This document shows, piece by piece, positions 46,171 to 55,488 of a stretch of 64,000 nt of DNA. The notes beneath the pieces are model-generated. The model did not search any database. It had not been told where the DNA came from and worked only from the letters and a program-made list of their open reading frames with translations. The stretch comes from Rhizobium sp. BG4. GTDB taxonomy: Bacteria; Pseudomonadota; Alphaproteobacteria; Rhizobiales; Rhizobiaceae. Numbering within the stretch: position 1 is the first letter of the stretch; the number at the start of each line of letters is the position of its first letter. The stretch is taken from contig NZ_CP044125.1 of assembly GCF_016864575.1 (NCBI RefSeq), forward strand, positions 2,772,001 through 2,836,000. The letters run 5' to 3'. The translations under genes were made by a program, and so were the position numbers.

Positions 46171-46566
46171 TGGGACTCTCTACACAACTCAAGACCACAG
46201 ATGGCACTCTAGCCCGTCACATTTAAAAATTGCCTAAACTGATCGTAAGACTTTGATAACAACTTTAAGTGCCGGAGCTACCCACCCCGGGACGAACTTC
46301 CGTTACGTCAATTTGAGCCGGCTGCATGGCTCCCATGCGTAATAAATAATATCTATATTTCGCGGGAAGATTTATAAGCGCTGCAACATTAAGAATGAGC
46401 GCAAGACATCGTCTCCGTTCTTCTCGCAGTATCAGTCAAAGAATAGTGTTTGCAGCTCCCGTCACACCGACGCGGGGCTTCGCGGCTTTCTTTTCCTGTT
46501 TCCGGCGCCGTGGATGGCCTGCCGGTGCGAGAGCTGGGCAGGCGCGCGCGGTTGAGGACATAAGAG
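46171..46566. promoter_or_regulatory. sciP / luxR divergent intergenic region
   Basis: A 396-base gap with no gene I can support. A TTAA-N7-CTAA element at 46223-46237 is a weak CtrA-site candidate for sciP, and a GACTC site lies at 46173-46177. A 15-base perfect palindrome, GCATGG-CTC-CCATGC (46324-46338), about 230 bases before luxR is an operator candidate. Confidence 0.4.
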
Positions 46567-47313
46567 ATGACGAGACGTGAGCGCGCGGTGCGTAACTGCG
46601 CAGACGATAACGCTTTTTCGCTTTCTACCACCGCCCGCCAAGGCGATCTCAAGATCGAGTTCAAGCGCAGCCTTGAGCGCATGACCAAGGAAGCGGGCTT
46701 CGATTTCTTCCTTATTGCATCCTTCCCACGCGGCGACGCCACCTCCTTTGTCGAAAACCGCATTGCCAGCAACTGGCCGCAGACGCTCGTCAACCTCTAT
46801 GAGGAGGCCGACATGTTTTACTGCAGCGAGCTGGTTAACGCGCTGAAGCACACGATCATCCCGGTCTATTGCAATGCGGGAACTTTTGGCGGCGCGGCTG
46901 CAAATATTGAAAACCGCCGGTTGAACGCGGTCTTCCAGATGCATGGCCTGCAGGCAACTTTCGGCTTTTCGCTGCATGACGCTGATCTAAAACAGTACAT
47001 CTTTGCATTCTCCGGAACGCGCGCTGCGCTCGAATATGAAGAGCAGATGGCGCTTTTCTTCGCGGCGATGCAGGCGCTCGACCGGTTCAGCATTGCCAAT
47101 CGCGGTGAAGAAGGGCCGGCTGAAACGCTGACGCGTCGAGAAATCGAATGTCTGCGCTGGTCGGCGGCTGGAAAAAGCAGCGACGAGATTGCCATCATTC
47201 TCGATCTCTCGTCGCACACCGTCGTCGGCTATCTGAAGAGCGCGATGCGCAAGCTCGATTCGGTCAATCGCATGCAGGCCGTCGCCCGTGCGCTCCGCTA
47301 CCGCCTGCTCTGA
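46567..47313 (+). CDS. LuxR-type regulator with autoinducer-binding-like domain (solo)
   Basis: A 248-residue regulator. The N-terminal domain (about 25-165) has the LuxR autoinducer-binding fold pattern, and the C-terminal HTH (about 183-245) has LTRREIECLRWSAAGKSSDEIA and TVVGYLKSAMRKL. Key acyl-homoserine-lactone residues look altered: the usual W of PxxW is L in WPQTL, and the DP motif is replaced by YC in DMFYCSEL. No luxI-type synthase is in the window. It may answer a different ligand or none. Targets unknown. Confidence 0.85.
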   Translation: MTRRERAVRNCADDNAFSLSTTARQGDLKIEFKRSLERMTKEAGFDFFLIASFPRGDATSFVENRIASNWPQTLVNLYEEADMFYCSELVNALKHTIIPVYCNAGTFGGAAANIENRRLNAVFQMHGLQATFGFSLHDADLKQYIFAFSGTRAALEYEEQMALFFAAMQALDRFSIANRGEEGPAETLTRREIECLRWSAAGKSSDEIAIILDLSSHTVVGYLKSAMRKLDSVNRMQAVARALRYRLL

Positions 47314-47316
47314 TCC

Positions 47317-48354
47317 TTAGAGCAGGATCGCACTGATCTCCGTTTCTCCGGCGCCGAACTTATATTGCGCCGTTCCCGTATGCAGGATCGACAGCCAGTC
47401 GCCGGCGGTAAGCTGGGCGAGGCCGAAGGCCGTCTGTCTTGATGCGACGGTGGTCGCCACGCCGGCGATCGCCGCAAGCGCGGTGCTGCCATTGGCTTCC
47501 AGCCGCGCGCCATAAGCCGAGCTCGTCACGGTGCTCACCGACAGAATCAGCAGATAGAGACCCGAGGCCGGGACCGTCAGGCGGTTGCCGCTGCCGGAGG
47601 GGACGGCTGCGCCGAGCGAGAAACCGCCCTGCTGCACATGCAGCGCGTTGAAGCCGGTGCGGGTGTTGTTGCCGGGCGTCGTGGTCGCCGCCGCCAGTGC
47701 GCCGCGGGCGACCGGGCGGGCAGGGGTCTTGACGATGCCGCCTGCGGCGATCGCCAGCGCCGTTTCCCAGGCAGCCCCGTCACCGCTGACCTTGATTGCG
47801 AATTCATCATTTCCGGCAAGCCCCATCTCGGCGCGGCCCGACCAGTTGGACTGGAAGAGCAACGAGGCCGTTTCGGCGGCGGATGCCTTGTTGACCTTCA
47901 GCTGGTGGCCGTGGCCCTCGTGATTGAAGAGGCTGGCGGGGGAGGCGACGGCCAGCCGGTTCTGTGCGTCGGCGCTGGCGTTCAGGCCGAGAAGCGGCAG
48001 GCTGGCCGGCGGTGGCGGTACCAGATCGCTCCAGACGCCGGCGGCGAAGATGCGGAGCCTCGATACGGCGGCGAAATAGGCCCGCCAGCCATCGCGCGGC
48101 AGAATGTAGATCCAGGCGCCGTCCTGCCGGAAGGCGAGACGGCCGTCCTTACCGGACCAGGCGCCTGTTGCTCCCGACCCAATGAGATAGCAGGCGCCTT
48201 CGGCCGGGTCTTCCGGCGCGGCTGACGCTTCGGCTGATATCGTCAGCTGGGTGACGGCATCGATCAGCTGCAGCGCTTCGTTATGGGTGACGTGCTTCTG
48301 GGCCTGCGACGGCAGGATATAGGGAAGGGCGAGATTGACTGTCATGTCGGACAT
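47317..48354 (-). CDS. DUF2793 protein, phage-tail/gene-transfer-agent-like
   Basis: A 345-residue protein starting at the ATG at 48354 (GGAGG eight bases upstream). The N-terminus (NLALPYILPSQAQKHVTHNEALQLID) is the DUF2793 hallmark, found in tail-associated proteins of phages and gene transfer agents; the C-terminus (about 215-345) resembles a C1q-like beta-sandwich (FNALHVQQGGFSLG, KFGAGETEISAILL). No other phage genes are near. It may be a domesticated receptor-binding module. Function not assignable. Confidence 0.82.
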   Translation of the reverse strand: MSDMTVNLALPYILPSQAQKHVTHNEALQLIDAVTQLTISAEASAAPEDPAEGACYLIGSGATGAWSGKDGRLAFRQDGAWIYILPRDGWRAYFAAVSRLRIFAAGVWSDLVPPPPASLPLLGLNASADAQNRLAVASPASLFNHEGHGHQLKVNKASAAETASLLFQSNWSGRAEMGLAGNDEFAIKVSGDGAAWETALAIAAGGIVKTPARPVARGALAAATTTPGNNTRTGFNALHVQQGGFSLGAAVPSGSGNRLTVPASGLYLLILSVSTVTSSAYGARLEANGSTALAAIAGVATTVASRQTAFGLAQLTAGDWLSILHTGTAQYKFGAGETEISAILL

Positions 48355-48456
48355 GCATGCGGCCTCCATAGCGGTGCCGCTGATCTTATGTCCGCTCAGA
48401 TGCGCGGGGAGGGCAAGGCTCGCTTCCCGCTGATCTCCAAGCCATTTCCGCCTTGC

Positions 48457-49245
48457 TTATGCGCGCTGCAGCGCCCGCTTGCGGCTGCCCCAAGAGATGA
48501 AATCCGGATTGACGAAATCCGGATCGCCGGGCTTGCCGTAGCCGAGCGGCTGGCCGTCCAGCGTCAGCGTCGTGCCGCCCGCGGCCCTGAGCACGGCGTC
48601 GCCCGCGGCCGTGTCCCATTCCATCGTGCGGGTAAAGCGCGGGTAGACATCGGCCTTGCCCTCGGCGAGCAGGCAGAATTTCAGCGACGAACCGATATTG
48701 GTGCATTCGGAAATGGCGTGCTTCTTCAGGAAGCTGTCGGTAGCCGGGCTGTTGTGGCAGCGGCTGGCGAGCGCCAGGCGGTGTTCCGGCTCGTCGCGCA
48801 CGGCGATCTTCTCGCGGCGGTCAACGGTGAAGTCGTCGCCGACATGCAGTTTCTCGGCGCTGCCCGATTCGCCGACGAAGGCGACGCCGAGGGCAGGGGC
48901 GTAGACGATGCCCGCCAGCGGAACGCCGTTTTCGATATAGGCGATATTGACCGTGAATTCCTTGCGCTTGTCGACGAACTCGCGCGTGCCATCGAGCGGA
49001 TCGACAAGGAAGAAGGGTCGGCCGGCGATGTCAGGCACATGTCCCGCGGCCACCGATTCCTCGGCGATGACAGGAATGTCGGGGAAGTCGCGGCTCAGAT
49101 GCGCCAGGATGATGATCTCGGCTTCATGATCGGCGAGTGTCACCGGCGTGGCATCGGCCTTGGTCGAGACTGTGCATCCGGCGCGGAATATCTCGATGAT
49201 CTTCCGTCCTGCTTCCAGGGCTGCATTTTCGAATGTCGATAGCAT
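48457..49245 (-). CDS. cysQ: 3'(2'),5'-bisphosphate nucleotidase
   Basis: A 262-residue phosphatase of the inositol-monophosphatase fold. The metal and phosphate residues are in AEES (61-64), DPLDGTREF (82-90) and WDTAAGDA (near 207-214). The start is the ATG at 49245; a longer frame upstream contains no ribosome site. It removes phosphate from PAP/PAPS produced in sulfate assimilation. Alone on the minus strand. Confidence 0.92.
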   Translation of the reverse strand: MLSTFENAALEAGRKIIEIFRAGCTVSTKADATPVTLADHEAEIIILAHLSRDFPDIPVIAEESVAAGHVPDIAGRPFFLVDPLDGTREFVDKRKEFTVNIAYIENGVPLAGIVYAPALGVAFVGESGSAEKLHVGDDFTVDRREKIAVRDEPEHRLALASRCHNSPATDSFLKKHAISECTNIGSSLKFCLLAEGKADVYPRFTRTMEWDTAAGDAVLRAAGGTTLTLDGQPLGYGKPGDPDFVNPDFISWGSRKRALQRA

Positions 49246-49720
49246 CGGCTCTTGCGGTTTGGGGCCGGGAAGCGAACCCGGCGAAGCGGCAACTATAGCC
49301 GCAAATATAGGGACGAGGCCAGAGTTTTGCATTTTTCCTGCTCGTCGCAGCCAAAGGCGGTGGCCTGGAATAGTTTTCACCGGCTCGTGTTTTAGCCGGT
49401 CAGAATTTGCTTCGAATTCCAGTCTTGTGGAATAGCATTCGCAAATCCGAAATGATGGCTGCCACCGAATTGCCGCAATGGTTAATCCACAGGCGCGGTT
49501 TGGCTAAATTTTTGTCATATAATGCCTTTTTCGTGTGGAATTTGATTTGTATCGCGCCATTTAAGCGCAGTTGAGCAAGAATCTGACTCAGTAAAGCCTT
49601 TTTGTCTTCACATTTTCCCTGAAAGCGCTATGCATGCGGCTACGAGGTTCCGATTTAAAAGCGGAGCCCTAACCAAAAAGAGATGCAGCCATGTTGGTTC
49701 GCATCCAGGGGAAATGACAT
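49246..49720. other. Intergenic region between cysQ and livH
   Basis: A 475-base, comparatively AT-rich gap carrying the cysQ and livH promoters. I see no coding region or clear hairpin. The last 60 bases contain the livH ribosome site (GGGGAAATGACAT). A long untranslated leader for livH is possible. Confidence 0.35.
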
Positions 49721-50623
49721 ATGGAGTACTTTATCCAGCAGCTCTTCAATGGGCTGACTCTTGGATCCATCTATGGTCTCGTCGCTATTGGCTATACGAT
49801 GGTTTACGGCATTGTCGGCATGATCAATTTCGCCCATGGCGATGTCTTCATGCTCGGTGGTTTCGCTGCTCTTATCGTCTTTCTCGTTCTCACATCCATC
49901 TTTGCAGGTCTTCCGGTAGCAGTTCTTCTGCTGGCGATGCTTGTTGTTGCGATGCTGATGACGAGTTTGTGGAATTGGACGATCGAGCGAGTTGCATACC
50001 GTCCGCTGCGCGGTTCGTTCCGCCTGGCGCCGCTGATCACCGCAATCGGCATGTCGATCACGCTTTCCAACTTCATCCAGGTGACGCAGGGCCCGCGCAA
50101 CAAGCCGATCCCGCCGCTGGTAAGTTCGGTCTATAATATCGGCGGCATCTCGGTCTCGCTGAAGCAGATCATCATCATCGTCATCACCGTCGTTCTCCTG
50201 GCTGCCTTCTGGTACCTCGTGAACCGCACGGCGCTCGGCCGCGCCCAGCGCGCCACCGAGCAGGACCGCAAGATGGCGGCGCTTCTCGGCGTCAATGTCG
50301 ACCAGACGATCTCCATCACCTTCATCATGGGCGCCGCGCTCGCTGCCGTCGCCGGTACGATGTACCTGATGTATTACGGCGTCGCGTCCTTCACGGATGG
50401 CTTCACCCCTGGCGTCAAGGCGTTCACGGCTGCCGTTCTCGGCGGTATCGGCTCGCTGCCGGGTGCAGTCTTCGGTGGTCTGCTGATCGGCCTCATCGAG
50501 TCGCTCTGGTCCGCATATTTCACCATCGCCTACAAGGACGTCGCGACCTTCGCGATCCTGGCTTTCGTCCTGATCTTCAAGCCGACCGGTATTCTCGGAC
50601 GGCCGGAAGTCGAGAAGGTATAA
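49721..50623 (+). CDS. livH: Branched-chain amino acid ABC transporter permease LivH
   Basis: A 300-residue inner-membrane permease with about eight helices. The family loop EQDRKMAALLGVNVDQTISITF (in part, about 180-200) is the EAA-like contact with the ATPases. It begins a plus-strand block livH-livM-livG-livF. It forms the channel with LivM for leucine, isoleucine and valine, perhaps broad-range amino acids as in rhizobial Bra. Five bases to livM. Confidence 0.94.
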   Translation: MEYFIQQLFNGLTLGSIYGLVAIGYTMVYGIVGMINFAHGDVFMLGGFAALIVFLVLTSIFAGLPVAVLLLAMLVVAMLMTSLWNWTIERVAYRPLRGSFRLAPLITAIGMSITLSNFIQVTQGPRNKPIPPLVSSVYNIGGISVSLKQIIIIVITVVLLAAFWYLVNRTALGRAQRATEQDRKMAALLGVNVDQTISITFIMGAALAAVAGTMYLMYYGVASFTDGFTPGVKAFTAAVLGGIGSLPGAVFGGLLIGLIESLWSAYFTIAYKDVATFAILAFVLIFKPTGILGRPEVEKV

Positions 50624-50628
50624 ACGTC

Positions 50629-52020
50629 ATGGCAAACATCGAAACTTCCGCAGGCAAGCCCGAGGCCGGGCTTGTCCAGAAGGGTATCCGTGAAGCTTTC
50701 TTCACCGGTCTCGTCTCGCTCGGCCTGTTCGTTCTCTATGTCGGTCTCGGCACGCAGCAGAACATCAACAACGAACTGATCATCGTCCAGCGCTGGGGCC
50801 TGCTTGCGATCTTCGTCGCAATCGCCGCCATCGGCCGCTTCGTCATGGTCGTTTTCATCCAGCCGAACATCAACCGCCGCAAGCTCGCCAAGGCAAAGCA
50901 CGGCGAGCTCGATATCTCGACGGACAAGGGCTTTTTCCACACGCATTTCCTGAAGATCGCTCTGGTGGCGCTGTTGCTCTATCCGGTCGTGATCTATGCG
51001 CTGGTCGGTGCCCAGGGCTCGCTGAAGTGGGTCGACAACTTCGGTATCCAGATCCTCATCTACGTGATGCTCGCCTGGGGTCTGAACATCGTCGTCGGTC
51101 TCGCCGGTCTTCTCGACCTCGGCTATGTCGCCTTCTATGCTGTCGGCGCCTATTCCTACGCACTGCTCTCCAGCTATTTCGGCATGTCCTTCTGGGTGCT
51201 GCTGCCGCTGTCGGGCATCTTCGCCGCTCTCTGGGGCATCATCCTCGGCTTCCCGGTTCTGCGTCTGCGCGGCGACTACCTCGCCATCGTGACGCTGGCC
51301 TTCGGTGAAATCATCCGTCTCGTGCTCATCAACTGGACCGATTTGACCAAGGGTACGTTCGGCATCTCAGGCATTCCGAAGGCAACGCTGTTCGGCATTC
51401 CGTTCGACGCGTCCGCCGGCGGCTTTGCCAAGCTGTTCGGCCTGCCGATGTCGTCGGCTTACTACAAGATCTTCCTGTTCTATCTGATCCTGGCGCTCTG
51501 CCTGATCACGGCCTACGTCACCATCCGGCTTCGCCGCATGCCGATCGGCCGCGCCTGGGAAGCTCTGCGCGAAGACGAAATCGCCTGCCGTTCGCTCGGT
51601 ATCAACACGGTCACGACCAAGCTCACCGCCTTTGCGACGGGCGCGATGTTCGGCGGTTTCGCCGGCTCGTTCTTCGCAGCGCGTCAGGGCTTCGTCTCGC
51701 CTGAATCCTTCGTCTTCCTGGAATCGGCCGTCATCCTTGCCATCGTCGTTCTCGGCGGCATGGGTTCGCTGACCGGTATCGCGATTGCGGCCGTCGTTAT
51801 GGTCGGCGGCACGGAAGTGCTGCGCGAAATGGACTTCCTGAAGGTCGTCTTCGGCCCCGATTTCACGCCGGAACTCTACCGCATGCTGCTCTTCGGCCTG
51901 GCCATGGTCGTGGTCATGCTGTTCAAGCCGCGCGGTTTCGTCGGCTCGCGTGAGCTGACCGCCTTCCTCAAGGAGCGCAAGGCGGTATCCGGAAGCTTCA
52001 CCAAGGAGGGCCACGGCTGA
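50629..52020 (+). CDS. livM: Branched-chain amino acid ABC transporter permease LivM
   Basis: A 463-residue permease, longer than LivH because of an N-terminal extension of about 110 residues with two extra helices ([19 protein letters not shown] and [15 protein letters not shown] region). The core shows [25 protein letters not shown] and the EAA loop [19 protein letters not shown]. Its stop overlaps livG by one base (TGATG). Confidence 0.94.
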   Translation: MANIETSAGKPEAGLVQKGIREAFFTGLVSLGLFVLYVGLGTQQNINNELIIVQRWGLLAIFVAIAAIGRFVMVVFIQPNINRRKLAKAKHGELDISTDKGFFHTHFLKIALVALLLYPVVIYALVGAQGSLKWVDNFGIQILIYVMLAWGLNIVVGLAGLLDLGYVAFYAVGAYSYALLSSYFGMSFWVLLPLSGIFAALWGIILGFPVLRLRGDYLAIVTLAFGEIIRLVLINWTDLTKGTFGISGIPKATLFGIPFDASAGGFAKLFGLPMSSAYYKIFLFYLILALCLITAYVTIRLRRMPIGRAWEALREDEIACRSLGINTVTTKLTAFATGAMFGGFAGSFFAARQGFVSPESFVFLESAVILAIVVLGGMGSLTGIAIAAVVMVGGTEVLREMDFLKVVFGPDFTPELYRMLLFGLAMVVVMLFKPRGFVGSRELTAFLKERKAVSGSFTKEGHG

Positions 52021-52883
52021 TGAGCCCTGTAGAAACGATGTCCAACGATACCTTGCTCAAGGTTGAGCACCTGTCGATGAAGTTCGGCGGCCTGATGGCC
52101 ATCAACGATCTCTCCTTCGAAGCCAAGCGCGGCGATATCACTGCGCTGATCGGCCCGAACGGCGCAGGCAAGACCACCGTGTTCAACTGCATCACCGGCT
52201 TCTACAAGCCGACGATGGGCATGATCACCATGAACCAGAAGGGCGGAAAGCAGTATCTGCTCGAGCGCCTGCCTGACTTCCGCATCACCAAGGAAGCCAA
52301 GGTCGCCCGTACCTTCCAGAACATTCGCCTGTTCTCGGGTCTGACGGTCCTGGAAAACCTGCTCGTCGCCCAGCATAACAAGCTGATGAAGGCCTCGGGT
52401 TACACGATCCTCGGCCTGCTCGGCATCGGCGGCTACAAGAAGGAAGCGGCAGCCTCCATCGAGCTTGCCCGCTACTGGCTGGAAAAGGCCGATCTGATCG
52501 ATCGCGCCGACGACCCGGCCGGCGATCTGCCCTACGGCGCCCAGCGCCGCCTGGAGATCGCGCGCGCCATGTGCACCGGTCCGGAACTGCTCTGCCTCGA
52601 CGAGCCGGCCGCCGGTCTCAACCCGCGCGAATCGCTGGCACTCAACGAGCTGCTGCGCGGCATCCGCGCGGATACCGGAACCTCGATCCTGCTCATCGAG
52701 CACGACATGTCGGTGGTCATGGAAATTTCCGACCACGTCGTCGTTCTCGAATATGGCCAGAAGATCTCCGACGGTACGCCCGAACACGTGAAGAACGACC
52801 CGAAGGTCATCGCGGCCTATCTCGGTGTCGAAGACGAAGAAGTTGAAGAGGTCATCGCGACCGTAGAAGGGGGCGCACACTGA
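52020..52883 (+). CDS. livG: Branched-chain amino acid ABC transporter ATPase LivG
   Basis: A 287-residue ATPase. Walker [10 protein letters not shown] is at residues 45-53, the signature region reads [15 protein letters not shown] (usual for LivG), Walker B is [13 protein letters not shown], and the switch histidine lies in IEHDMSVVM. An ATG at 52038 is an alternative start. A one-base overlap with livF follows. It energises uptake with LivF. Confidence 0.95.
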   Translation: MSPVETMSNDTLLKVEHLSMKFGGLMAINDLSFEAKRGDITALIGPNGAGKTTVFNCITGFYKPTMGMITMNQKGGKQYLLERLPDFRITKEAKVARTFQNIRLFSGLTVLENLLVAQHNKLMKASGYTILGLLGIGGYKKEAAASIELARYWLEKADLIDRADDPAGDLPYGAQRRLEIARAMCTGPELLCLDEPAAGLNPRESLALNELLRGIRADTGTSILLIEHDMSVVMEISDHVVVLEYGQKISDGTPEHVKNDPKVIAAYLGVEDEEVEEVIATVEGGAH

Positions 52884-53611
52884 TGGCCGGGGAACAGCTT
52901 CTCAAGGTTCAGGGCGTCGAGACCTATTACGGTAATATCCGCGCTCTCGCCGGCATCGATGTCGAAGTCAACAAGGGTGAGATCGTCAGCCTGATCGGCG
53001 CCAACGGCGCCGGCAAGTCGACGCTGATGATGACGATCTGCGGCAGCCCGCAGGCGCGCACCGGCTCGATCACCTTCGACGGCCGCGACATCACCAAGAT
53101 GCCAACGCACGAAATCGCGCGTCTGCGCATCGCCCAGTCTCCGGAAGGACGCCGTATTTTCCCGCGCATGACCGTGCTGGAAAATCTGCAGATGGGCGCC
53201 GGCCTCGATAACCTCAAATACTTCCACGAAGACCTCGAAAAGATCTTCGTGATGTTCCCGCGGCTCAAGGAACGCCAGACGCAGCGCGGCGGCACGCTTT
53301 CGGGCGGCGAACAGCAGATGCTGTCGATCGGCCGCGCGCTGATGGCGCGTCCGAAGCTGCTGCTTCTCGACGAGCCGTCGCTCGGCCTTGCGCCGCTGAT
53401 CGTCAAGGGCATCTTCGAGGCGATCAAGAAGCTCAACGAAACCGAAGGCCTGACAGTCTTCCTCGTCGAGCAGAACGCATTTGCTGCCCTCAAGCTTTCG
53501 CATCGCGCCTATGTGATGGTGAACGGCAAGGTGACGATGAGCGGTTCCGGCAAGGAACTTCTCGCCAATCCCGAAGTCCGTGCCGCCTATCTCGAAGGCG
53601 GACGGCATTGA
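52883..53611 (+). CDS. livF: Branched-chain amino acid ABC transporter ATPase LivF
   Basis: A 242-residue ATPase. Walker A GANGAGKST is at residues 39-47, signature LSGGEQQMLSIGRAL near 139-153, Walker B LLLLDEPSLGLAP, and the switch histidine replaced by Q in VEQNAFAAL as usual for LivF. Starts on the last base of livG. Followed after 24 bases by a small membrane-protein gene. Confidence 0.95.
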   Translation: MAGEQLLKVQGVETYYGNIRALAGIDVEVNKGEIVSLIGANGAGKSTLMMTICGSPQARTGSITFDGRDITKMPTHEIARLRIAQSPEGRRIFPRMTVLENLQMGAGLDNLKYFHEDLEKIFVMFPRLKERQTQRGGTLSGGEQQMLSIGRALMARPKLLLLDEPSLGLAPLIVKGIFEAIKKLNETEGLTVFLVEQNAFAALKLSHRAYVMVNGKVTMSGSGKELLANPEVRAAYLEGGRH

Positions 53612-53635
53612 TCCGGGCAGAAGGGAGACTTTGAT

Positions 53636-53989
53636 ATGCAGGGACTTTTCTTCGAACCGGACATGGGCGTCAGAACCGTCATCCGCGCGCTGGTCATGCT
53701 CATCGGTTTCTGGACTGCATGGCGCGCCGGCAAGGCCGCAGCCGAGGGCTGGAGCGATTACCCGCTGGTGATCGCCTATACCTTCCTGCTCGCCTGGGTG
53801 ATGCAGTTCCTGCATCACGCGCTGTTCAACGGCCCGATGCTGAGCGGCTTCTACTACATCATCGATTTCGTGCTGCTGCTCGTCTTCTCGACGGCCGGCT
53901 TCCGCTTCCGCCGCACCAATCAGATGGTCAACAACTATTACTGGCTGTACGAAAAAACTTCCGCGTTTTCGTGGAAGAACAAACATTGA
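53636..53989 (+). CDS. Small membrane protein of the liv operon (DUF6867-like)
   Basis: A 117-residue protein with three or four helices (VIRALVMLIGFWTAW, YPLVIAYTFLLAWVMQFLHH, GFYYIIDFVLLLVFSTAGF). I think it is the DUF6867 family. The RBS GGGAG and the 24-base gap place it in the livHMGF transcript. Conserved position suggests an accessory to the transporter, but nothing shows how it acts. Confidence 0.85.
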   Translation: MQGLFFEPDMGVRTVIRALVMLIGFWTAWRAGKAAAEGWSDYPLVIAYTFLLAWVMQFLHHALFNGPMLSGFYYIIDFVLLLVFSTAGFRFRRTNQMVNNYYWLYEKTSAFSWKNKH

Positions 53990-54209
53990 CAGCCCGTTGA
54001 AACTAGGCATGAATTGCCTCAGCGGCGGTGCCCGGAAGCAAACGGAAATCCGCCACTGATAAAAAATCGAAGGGCATGGCCCAGGCCGGCAAAGCTTGAA
54101 AGCAGCCGGTTCATGCCCCCAGAGAGGAACAGCTTTCCCCGGCGCAAACGATGGTGGGTAATGCGCTGGGTCTAGGACCGGAACCCGCCCAAAAATTGGG
54201 AGTAAAAAC

Positions 54210-55334
54210 ATGAAGAAGTATCTTCTGTCGGCAGTGGCTCTGACGGCTATGGTTGCTTTCAGCAACGCCGCTCGCGCTGACCTGCTGGTTGGTGTTGGTG
54301 GTCCGCTGACCGGCCCGAACGCTGCGTTCGGTGCACAGCTTCAGAAGGGTGCCGAACAGGCAGCTGCTGACATCAACGCTGCTGGCGGCATCAACGGCGA
54401 GCAGATCAAGGTCGAGCTCGGCGACGACGTCTCCGACCCGAAGCAGGGCATCTCGGTCGCCAACAAGTTCGTTGCTGACGGCGTCAAGTTTGTCGTCGGT
54501 CACTTCAACTCGGGCGTCTCCATCCCGGCTTCTGAAGTCTACGCTGAAAACGGCATCCTCGAAATCACCCCGGCTGCGACCAACCCGCAGTTCACCGAGC
54601 GTGGTCTCTGGAACACGTTCCGTACTTGCGGCCGTGACGACCAGCAGGGCGCGATTGCCGGCAAGTATCTTGCCGACCACTTCAAGGACGCCAAGATCGC
54701 TGTCGTTCACGACAAGACGCCTTACGGCCAGGGTCTCGCTGACGAAACCAAGAAGGCCATGAATGCCGCTGGTATCACCGAAGCCGTCTACGAAGGCATC
54801 AACGTCGGCGACAAGGACTTCTCGGCCCTCATCGCCAAGATGAAGGAAGCCGGCGTTTCGATCATCTATTGGGGTGGTCTGCACACCGAAGCTGGTCTCA
54901 TCATCCGCCAGGCAAAGGACCAGGGCCTGAAGGCAACGCTCGTATCGGGTGACGGTATCGTTTCGAACGAACTGGCTTCGATCGCTGGCGACGCTGTCGA
55001 AGGCACGCTGAACACCTTCGGCCCGGATCCGACGCTGAACCCGGCCAACAAGGACCTCGTTGAGAAGTTCAAGGCTGCCGGCTTCAACCCGGAAGCTTAC
55101 ACCCTCTATTCCTACGCTGCGATGCAGTCGATCGCAGGCGCTGCAAAGGCCGCTGGTTCTAACGATCCGGAAGCCGTTGCCAAGGCCATGAAGGAAAAGG
55201 GTCCGTTCCCGACCGTTCTCGGCGACATGTCCTTCGATGAAAAGGGCGACCCGAAGCTCCCGGGCTACATCATGTACGAATGGAAGAAGGGCCCGGACGG
55301 CAAGTACAGCTACTTCCCGCAGGCCGCGAAGTAA
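54210..55334 (+). CDS. livK: Branched-chain amino acid ABC transporter substrate-binding protein
   Basis: A 374-residue periplasmic type I binding protein. Signal peptide about 1-23 ([19 protein letters not shown]). The core starts [31 protein letters not shown] and CGRDDQQG line the ligand cleft as in LivK/BraC. It has its own promoter space (220 bases upstream) and terminator, allowing higher expression than the membrane genes. Probably binds Leu, Ile, Val and perhaps other amino acids. Codon use is strongly biased, consistent with high expression. Confidence 0.94.
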   Translation: MKKYLLSAVALTAMVAFSNAARADLLVGVGGPLTGPNAAFGAQLQKGAEQAAADINAAGGINGEQIKVELGDDVSDPKQGISVANKFVADGVKFVVGHFNSGVSIPASEVYAENGILEITPAATNPQFTERGLWNTFRTCGRDDQQGAIAGKYLADHFKDAKIAVVHDKTPYGQGLADETKKAMNAAGITEAVYEGINVGDKDFSALIAKMKEAGVSIIYWGGLHTEAGLIIRQAKDQGLKATLVSGDGIVSNELASIAGDAVEGTLNTFGPDPTLNPANKDLVEKFKAAGFNPEAYTLYSYAAMQSIAGAAKAAGSNDPEAVAKAMKEKGPFPTVLGDMSFDEKGDPKLPGYIMYEWKKGPDGKYSYFPQAAK

Positions 55335-55365
55335 GCATCGCTTGCACGGTTCCGACCGTTTAGAG

Positions 55366-55398
55366 GAAGCCCGGTTTCGACCGGGCTTCTTTGTTTTT
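55366..55398 (+). terminator. Rho-independent terminator after livK
   Basis: A nine-base perfect stem (GAAGCCCGG / CCGGGCTTC) with a six-base loop, followed by TTTGTTTTT, 32 bases after the livK stop. Confidence 0.9.
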
Positions 55399-55488
55399 GG
55401 CGACGGTTCTGCGCCGGAGTGACGTTTTCAATCCTGATGCGATGGGCTAGCTTTCACGCCCTGCCAGAATTCAGAAACGGAAATTTCG

